From: UBA4738 sp002413305
Lineage (GTDB): Bacteria > Actinomycetota > UBA4738
NCBI GenBank assembly: GCA_036847185.1
Contig: DAIUAM010000022.1
Coordinates: 1-54,352 of the forward strand
Length of the DNA: 54,352 bases
Reading direction: 5' to 3'
Part shown: one piece after another, positions 50,036-54,352 of the stretch
Layout of the letters: each line of letters begins with the position of its first letter
Numbering within the stretch: position 1 is the first letter of the stretch
Made by a program: the position numbers and the translations under genes
The notes under the pieces: model-generated
The model's input: only the letters and a program-made list of their open reading frames with translations
Databases searched by the model: none
What the model was told of the DNA's origin: nothing

Positions 50036-50845
50036 ATGATCTGCTACGTGCTCAACCTGGAACGACACCAAGCTCGCCTGCAGTCGTTCCTGCGGCAGTA
50101 CGACAGCAGCGATCTGATCGCCTCAGAGCTGCGGCGGTTCCGTGCGGTCGACGCGGCGAGCGTCTGGCCGCATGCCCGGGCCTTGGTGTACGAGCCGGCG
50201 CTGGCCAGGCTCGCCGCCGTCCAACGCCGCGGGTTCCGCCAGACGCACTCCGAGATGCCGTCGATGGGCGGAATTGGGTGTGCGCTCAGCCACCTGTGCA
50301 CCTGGCTCGACATCCTGTACGACGAGGCCACCAGCGCAAGCCAGCGATACTTGGTGATGGAGGACGACGCCATCCTGCCCAGCCGCCTGCTGGCCTCCGT
50401 GAACAGGGCGCTGCAGGGCGTGCCGGCCGGCTGGGACATTGTGCTGCTGGGCTGCCGCACCACCCGGCCCAGCATGGTCACCAAGCACACGACCCACGTG
50501 GACATACGGATGTTCCAGGGCACACACGCGTACCTGGTCAGCAAGGCGGCGGTGCGCAAGATCCTCGAGAACGGCGCGCTGCCCCTGAGGGTGCAGATAG
50601 ACGCCTTCCTGAGTGGCCTGGCGCAGGCCAAAAAACTCAAGATCTACGCGCTGCCGAAGCGCCTGGTCGGCGTGAACCTGAAGCGCTGGGGTTCCAGCGT
50701 CCAGCTCGACTACGACTTTGAGCACTCGCACGCCAAGCTGGCGTACGACCGCCCGTTCGAGATGGCGACCCGGTCGACGAGTGTGGAGGACCTGCGGAGG
50801 CTCGACGCCCTCCGGGCGCAGTACGGGGTTGACCGCTTGCGGTAG
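50036..50845 (+). CDS. Glycosyltransferase family 25 protein
   Basis: 269 residues. GT25 signature segments in order: ICYVLNLERHQARLQSFLRQ, FRAVDAAS, GGIGCALSHLCTWLDIL, YLVMEDDAILP (the acidic metal/nucleotide motif), GWDIVLLGCRT and GTHAYLVSKAAVRKILE. GT25 enzymes add galactose or glucose to LPS, glycoproteins or capsule. No membrane helix; cytoplasmic. It sits between repeat-like flanks and an IS6 element, with no other sugar gene directly beside it, so it is probably transferred. ATG 50036; ribosome binding site weak. Confidence 0.83.
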   Translation: MICYVLNLERHQARLQSFLRQYDSSDLIASELRRFRAVDAASVWPHARALVYEPALARLAAVQRRGFRQTHSEMPSMGGIGCALSHLCTWLDILYDEATSASQRYLVMEDDAILPSRLLASVNRALQGVPAGWDIVLLGCRTTRPSMVTKHTTHVDIRMFQGTHAYLVSKAAVRKILENGALPLRVQIDAFLSGLAQAKKLKIYALPKRLVGVNLKRWGSSVQLDYDFEHSHAKLAYDRPFEMATRSTSVEDLRRLDALRAQYGVDRLR

Positions 50846-50963
50846 GAACGTCTGCCGGAGGGGCCCCGATCCTGCTGCGGCGCGATTTCGGTAGACCCGG
50901 CTTTCGGAAAGGCCGCCTGGTCTTCGATCAAGGCGCGCATCTCGGTGAAATAGCGCTGGATAA

Positions 50964-51792
50964 GGCACTGTTGCATTGGCCATGGAGACACGACATCAGC
51001 GAGACTCCGGTCATGAGATCTCACCGATACCCTCGCTCCCACCCGGCGCCACGCTCAGCCTTCGCCCGGTACCGGTTCCCGCCCGAGGTCATCACCCTGG
51101 CGGTCCGTTGGTACCTGCGCTTCGGCCTCTCCTACCGTGACGTCGAGGAGCTCCTGGCCGAACGCGGGATCCAGGTCGACCACGTCACGGTGTACCGGTG
51201 GGTCCAGCGGTTCGCCCCGGAGTTCGCGGAGGCCGCCAGGGCCCGTCAGCATGTGGTGGGCGATCATTGGCACGTGGACGAGACCTATCTCAAGGTGAAT
51301 GGGTCCTGGCAGTACCTGTTCCGGGCCATCGACCAGTTCGGCCAGGTCATCGACGTGCTGCTCTCACCTCGCCGGGACGCCAGGGCAGCCCGGCGCTTCT
51401 TCGCCCAGGCGATCGACCGGACCCGGATCTCACCTGTGGAGGTCACGACTGACCGGTACCGCGTCTACCCCCGCGTGCTCGACGAGCTGCTCCCGGCGGC
51501 CTTCCATGACACGGAGGTCCACGCGAACAACCCGGTGGAGACCGACCACGGACGGCTGAAGGCCCGGCTCCGACCGATGCGTGGGTTGAAGCGGGACCGA
51601 ACCGCCAGGGTGATTGTCGCCGGCCCATGCCTTCATCCAGAACCTCCGTCGAGGCTTCTACGATCTCGGGACCGACGTACCGTCCGTCTCGCGGCTTGCC
51701 GACGTGTTCGCCGAACTGGCCCTGGTGATGTGACCGGTCCCCAGGGGGACGGGGTCCCAACACGACCTGGCTTCGGTCAACGCAACAGTGCC
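50964..51792 (+). mobile_element. IS6-family insertion sequence
   Basis: 829 bp. The left end GGCACTGTTGCATTGGCC and the right end, read inward, GGCACTGTTGCGTTGACC, match at 16 of 18 bases and begin with the IS6/IS26-type GGCACTGTTGC. The transposase fills it. The 8-bp flanks (CTGGATAA left, TGCCACTG right) are not duplicated, so the usual target duplication is absent, as after recombination or cointegrate resolution. Confidence 0.88.
51013..51733 (+). pseudogene. IS6-family DDE transposase with a frameshift
   Basis: About 240 residues when mended. N-terminal HTH (LSYRDVEELLAERGIQVDHV), WHVDETYLKVNG with the first Asp, the VEVTTDRYRVYPRVLDEL region with the second Asp, and VETDHGRLKARLRPMRGLK with the Glu. 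At 51622-51626 (GGCCC) one extra C shifts the frame; the next frame gives the proper end HAFIQNLRRGFYDLG to TGA at 51731. As written the protein is defective after about residue 204. Confidence 0.82.
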
Positions 51793-51984
51793 TGCCACTG
51801 GGTCCCGGAGGTCATGCGGACTGGTACTATGCCCGGCCGCCTCAAGCCGTTTCCGACGCGGGACACTAGACTGCTCTCATAGATCGATCGGTCTGTGGTT
51901 CGCGCAGCGACCGGCCGATGGCGGAGCCCACCGCCACCTGTCCCTCACTCCCCACGAATCGAAGAAACCTCGAGGGAGGCTGCC

Positions 51985-52200
51985 ATGCCAAGGTGCCCTG
52001 TGTGCGAGTCCGATCGCGTCGTCATCTCGGTGAGTCCGCGCCACCCGGCGTTCTGCACTGGGTGCGGAGCCCGGTGGACCCAGGACGACGCCGAGCAGCG
52101 GGCCGTCCACCGGCTCGACCCGTCCCCGCCCAACATCTCGGCGGTCTCTGTCCAGGCTGCTCGGGCGCTGACTGTTGCCGGAGGTCGGGGGGAGCCATGA
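51985..52200 (+). CDS. Small zinc-ribbon protein
   Basis: 71 residues. CPVCESD...CTGCGARW forms one treble-clef zinc ribbon within the first 30 residues; the tail is Ala/Val-rich. RBS CGAGGGAGGCTGCC. It overlaps the next small gene by ATGA, so the two are coupled. DNA or protein binding is possible; family unknown. Confidence 0.7.
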   Translation: MPRCPVCESDRVVISVSPRHPAFCTGCGARWTQDDAEQRAVHRLDPSPPNISAVSVQAARALTVAGGRGEP

Positions 52201-52394
52201 GCAACGGGCACGGGGGACAAACGGGAGACCACCGGTTGTTCTCGATGAGCGGCCCAGCTGTTCCGCGCTTTCCTGCTCAGCGCGTCTGTGGCGAATGCGC
52301 CACCCGGCTCTCGATCTACAACGGAACCGCGTTCTGCTCGTTGCACGAGGAGCCCGGCAGCCGGTTCGTCAAGCCGCGTCGTCTCCTGCGCTGA
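52197..52394 (+). CDS. Small CxxC...CxxH protein
   Basis: 65 residues. VCGECATRLSIYNGTAFCSLHE shows C-x2-C, then LSxYN, then C-x2-H, a motif often found beside helix-turn-helix domains of actinobacterial regulators, here without the HTH. It likely binds one zinc. Coupled to the preceding zinc-ribbon gene. Confidence 0.62.
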   Translation: MSNGHGGQTGDHRLFSMSGPAVPRFPAQRVCGECATRLSIYNGTAFCSLHEEPGSRFVKPRRLLR

Positions 52395-52471
52395 AGTGGT
52401 GGCGTGCAGGGAAGGCGGAACGTGTTCATGACTGACGGGACGGTGAGAGGGATCGACTCGATCTTTGCCCC

Positions 52472-52876
52472 GTGGCCCTGCTCCGCCGACGCCGACTCCG
52501 CTACCGCCACTGGGTCCTCAAGCGCCGCTATCCCTGGCAGTTCGTGGACGAGGGGTCTCCCCCCCACGTCACCCCCGCCTCGCCGCCCGGCGGTGCGACT
52601 CAGGAAGGGTTCAAATCCGAGGCCGCGGGAGAGGGGACGGCCAGCCGATCGGGAGCCCGGATCCGGATCAGGTTGCTGACATGGGTGTTGCTCGTGGCAG
52701 GCGTGGCGTGCATCGCACTCGGCATCTACTACTTCGTCACCCCAGCCCATGCCCTGCCCTCGTTCCTGCCCAGCCACATCACCGGTTCGAACCGTCATCG
52801 CATAAAGCACGGCGCGGCGGCGATCACTCTGGGCATCGTGGCGTGGATCGGGGCCTGGTTCACTACCCGGCCCTGA
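52472..52876 (+). CDS. Small two-helix membrane protein
   Basis: 134 residues. Arg-rich head (RRRRLRYRHWVLKRRYPWQF), then two membrane helices (LLTWVLLVAGVACIALGIYY and GAAAITLGIVAWIGAWF) joined by PAHALPSFLPSH and a basic His-rich KHG turn. The helix pair with LPSFLPSH is common in actinobacterial proteins of unknown function. GTG start; no clear Shine-Dalgarno, so the start is uncertain. Confidence 0.65.
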   Translation: MALLRRRRLRYRHWVLKRRYPWQFVDEGSPPHVTPASPPGGATQEGFKSEAAGEGTASRSGARIRIRLLTWVLLVAGVACIALGIYYFVTPAHALPSFLPSHITGSNRHRIKHGAAAITLGIVAWIGAWFTTRP

Positions 52877-53204
52877 GCGCGGCATTGGTGGGTTGGGCGA
52901 AGCCAGGGCGAGGTGGACCGATCCGCTTGTGACGAGGGACAGTTCAGCGACTCGCCGGCAAGCCGCGAGAGTTGAGCGGGGCGTCCGGACTTGCCTCTGT
53001 TCGTGGTGGGGCCGATTCTCTTCGTGCTCATGTCACCGCTCTTCGAGATCGCGCAGTTCCCGTCGGAAGGAGCCCTGTCGCGCGGGCGGCTCTATCGCCC
53101 ACGTGGCGCACGGCCCCGCCCCTGTGGTGATCAGACCGCACGGCACCTCCACGACGATCTCGATGGTGGCCGACCACTATGCGGAGGTCTCCAAGAACGC
53201 TGGC
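52877..53204. other. Disordered interval; possible universal stress protein tail
   Basis: No intact gene. A short plus-strand stretch near 53080-53140 reads AGGSIAHVAHGPAPVVIRPH, similar to the end of universal stress proteins, without a front. The rest has no recognisable coding content. Confidence 0.25.
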
Positions 53205-53284
53205 CGCCTCGACGTCCTGGGCGGGCTGATCCATGAATACCGGTGGGCGGCGTGAACGCGATCCGGGTAATTGGACCCTTCAGG
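53205..53284 (+). mobile_element. 3' end of a second, inverted copy of the 44.95 kb IS
   Basis: About 80 bases encoding the transposase end DVLGGLIHEYRWAA, stop, then CGGGTAATTGGACCCTTCAG. It matches the minus-strand remnant at 44950-45025 with only a few differences, in opposite orientation. Only the tip survives. Confidence 0.75.
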
Positions 53285-53293
53285 GTGCGCTCA

Positions 53294-54352
53294 TCAGCTG
53301 ACGACGTCGTGCTGCATCGCCCAGAGAGCGGCCGCGCCGCGTGTCGAGACGCCGATCTTCGTGTACACGTGCTGGATGTGGTGGTCGGTGGTCTTCGGTG
53401 AGATGTACAGGCGCTCGGCGATCTCCTTGGTGGTGAGCCCCCTCGCTGCCAGGGCCAGGACCTCGACCTCGCGTCCGGAGAGCCCTCCCGGGTACTGCGC
53501 GCGACGAGACCCCGCCGGGCTCTGCTCGCCGCGGCCGGCCGCCGCGAGCACGGCCTCGGCCGTCCTGCCATCAAGCACACCGTCGGACACGAGCCGGCGC
53601 AGCTCTGTGGCCGCGTACTCGTCGGAGAAGGCCGGGCGATCCGCACGGTCGGTGGTCAGCCCCACGTAGATGTCCGCAGCGGCCAGGATGCGCGCACCGC
53701 GATCGACGTCGTCGGCTCGCAGGCCCTTGTGGTAGCCGGTCCCATCGACCTTCTCGTGGTGCGCGGCCGCCACCGTAGTCAGCTCCGCGAGCGCCGGTGA
53801 GCGGCGGAGCATCTGCTCGGTGAGCAGGGGGTGATGCTCGACGCGATCGAACTCGGCTCGCGTAAGGGGGCCGGGCTTGTCGAGGATCGAGTTCGGGATA
53901 GAGGTCGTCCCGAACTCGTGGAGCAGCGCGGCCCGCCGCAGCATCGTGGTCTCGCGGTCGTCGGCTCCCAGCGTTCTCGCTGCATCGGCCACCAGCTGTG
54001 CGCACCTGCGACTGTGGCCGGCCATGTACGGGGACTTCAGGTCGATGAAGTCCGCCGCAACCGTGAGGGCGTCGTCGAGCTCGGCTCCGCTCAGGGTACG
54101 GTGCGGTTCCGGCTCGAGGTCGAGCACGGCATCCCACGGGTCCATCTTGGCGAGCCGCTCGAACCACGTCTCGCCACGCGCGGTGAAGAGATCGGCCAGC
54201 GCCGGATCATAGGTGCTGTCGCGGCGTTCGCGGGCGGCGTCGAGCGCCTTTCCCGGTGAGAACAGGCGGCCGATCGCCTCCATGTCGTGGCTGAGGAGCA
54301 CCACGCGCATCGCGAGCGGGATCTCCTCGCCCTTGGCCCCTGCGGGGTAGCC
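53294..54352 (-). CDS. HD-GYP-like / LuxR-type regulator, front outside the window
   Basis: At least 352 residues; the frame runs off the right edge. The first visible residues (GYPAGAKGEEIPLAMRVVLL) are the tail of one HD-GYP domain. A second follows (AGHSRRCAQLVADAA, LLHEFGTTSIPNSIL, VAAAHHEKVDGTGYHKGL), then a LuxR-type HTH at the end (GLSGREVEVLALAARGLTTK). In the second domain the HD is HE, GK is GT and GYP is GYH, so c-di-GMP hydrolysis by it is doubtful; sensing is likelier. It probably turns a nucleotide or metal signal into transcriptional control. Confidence 0.85.
   Translation of the reverse strand, partial: GYPAGAKGEEIPLAMRVVLLSHDMEAIGRLFSPGKALDAARERRDSTYDPALADLFTARGETWFERLAKMDPWDAVLDLEPEPHRTLSGAELDDALTVAADFIDLKSPYMAGHSRRCAQLVADAARTLGADDRETTMLRRAALLHEFGTTSIPNSILDKPGPLTRAEFDRVEHHPLLTEQMLRRSPALAELTTVAAAHHEKVDGTGYHKGLRADDVDRGARILAAADIYVGLTTDRADRPAFSDEYAATELRRLVSDGVLDGRTAEAVLAAAGRGEQSPAGSRRAQYPGGLSGREVEVLALAARGLTTKEIAERLYISPKTTDHHIQHVYTKIGVSTRGAAALWAMQHDVVS

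Noticed and set aside
50956..51800. An 8-bp target duplication around the IS6 element
   Set aside because: Left CTGGATAA and right TGCCACTG do not match.

Overview
This is a 54 kb, high-GC stretch of bacterial DNA. The organism is most likely an uncultured, soil-type actinobacterium. The evidence is two F420-type luciferase-like oxidoreductases, an LmeA/DUF2993 lipid-binding protein, a DivIVA-like coiled coil, large adenylate-cyclase/AAA signalling proteins with zinc ribbons, GGAGG-type ribosome binding sites and many ATGA/GTGA gene overlaps. The phylum is an inference; a Chloroflexota-like origin cannot be excluded from the window alone. No selD, ygfK, yqeB, yqeC or ygeY homologue is present in the window.

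Layout. 0-6 kb: two tandem zinc-ribbon adenylate cyclases on the minus strand, the second truncated near position 58, then a junction near 5.09 kb where the front of an aldo/keto reductase meets the front of an inverted sugar epimerase. 5.7-12 kb: a small membrane protein with four 19-residue repeats, a large AAA signalling ATPase, a cupin, small membrane proteins, tRNA-Ser(GGA) and an LmeA-like protein. 12.3-34.5 kb: an intact nucleobase-degradation cluster. 34.6-39 kb: GNAT, a papain-like predicted peptidase, truncated genes, a stand-alone NuoF-like flavoprotein and tRNA-Ser(CGA). 39-54 kb: an accessory region with a sulfotransferase, a GT25 glycosyltransferase, a GNAT-AAA+ fusion, a zinc-ribbon beta-propeller, a secreted propeller, an IS6-family element, two inverted remnants of a second IS, many gene fragments and several single-base frameshifts. 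It ends in an HD-GYP/LuxR regulator that runs off the window.

How the main cluster may work (inference from family knowledge). 8-Oxoguanine deaminase and an SsnA-like aminohydrolase deaminate purines. An XdhD-like fused molybdenum hydroxylase (Se-dependent XDH family) and a three-gene xanthine-dehydrogenase/CoxMSL-like enzyme hydroxylate the rings, supported by a MocA-like nucleotidyltransferase. A hydantoinase opens a cyclic amide. Two different carbamoyltransferases (YgeW-like and ATCase-like) and a carbamate kinase could make ATP from carbamoyl groups. Two unlike PLP enzymes stand where the E. coli cluster has YgeX (diaminopropionate ammonia-lyase). Two F420-type oxidoreductases, a LysE/RhtB exporter and a DauR-like regulator complete the set. 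The layout resembles the E. coli ygeW-ssnA-xdhD region but carries several replacements and additions, and it is the best candidate here for an undescribed pathway.
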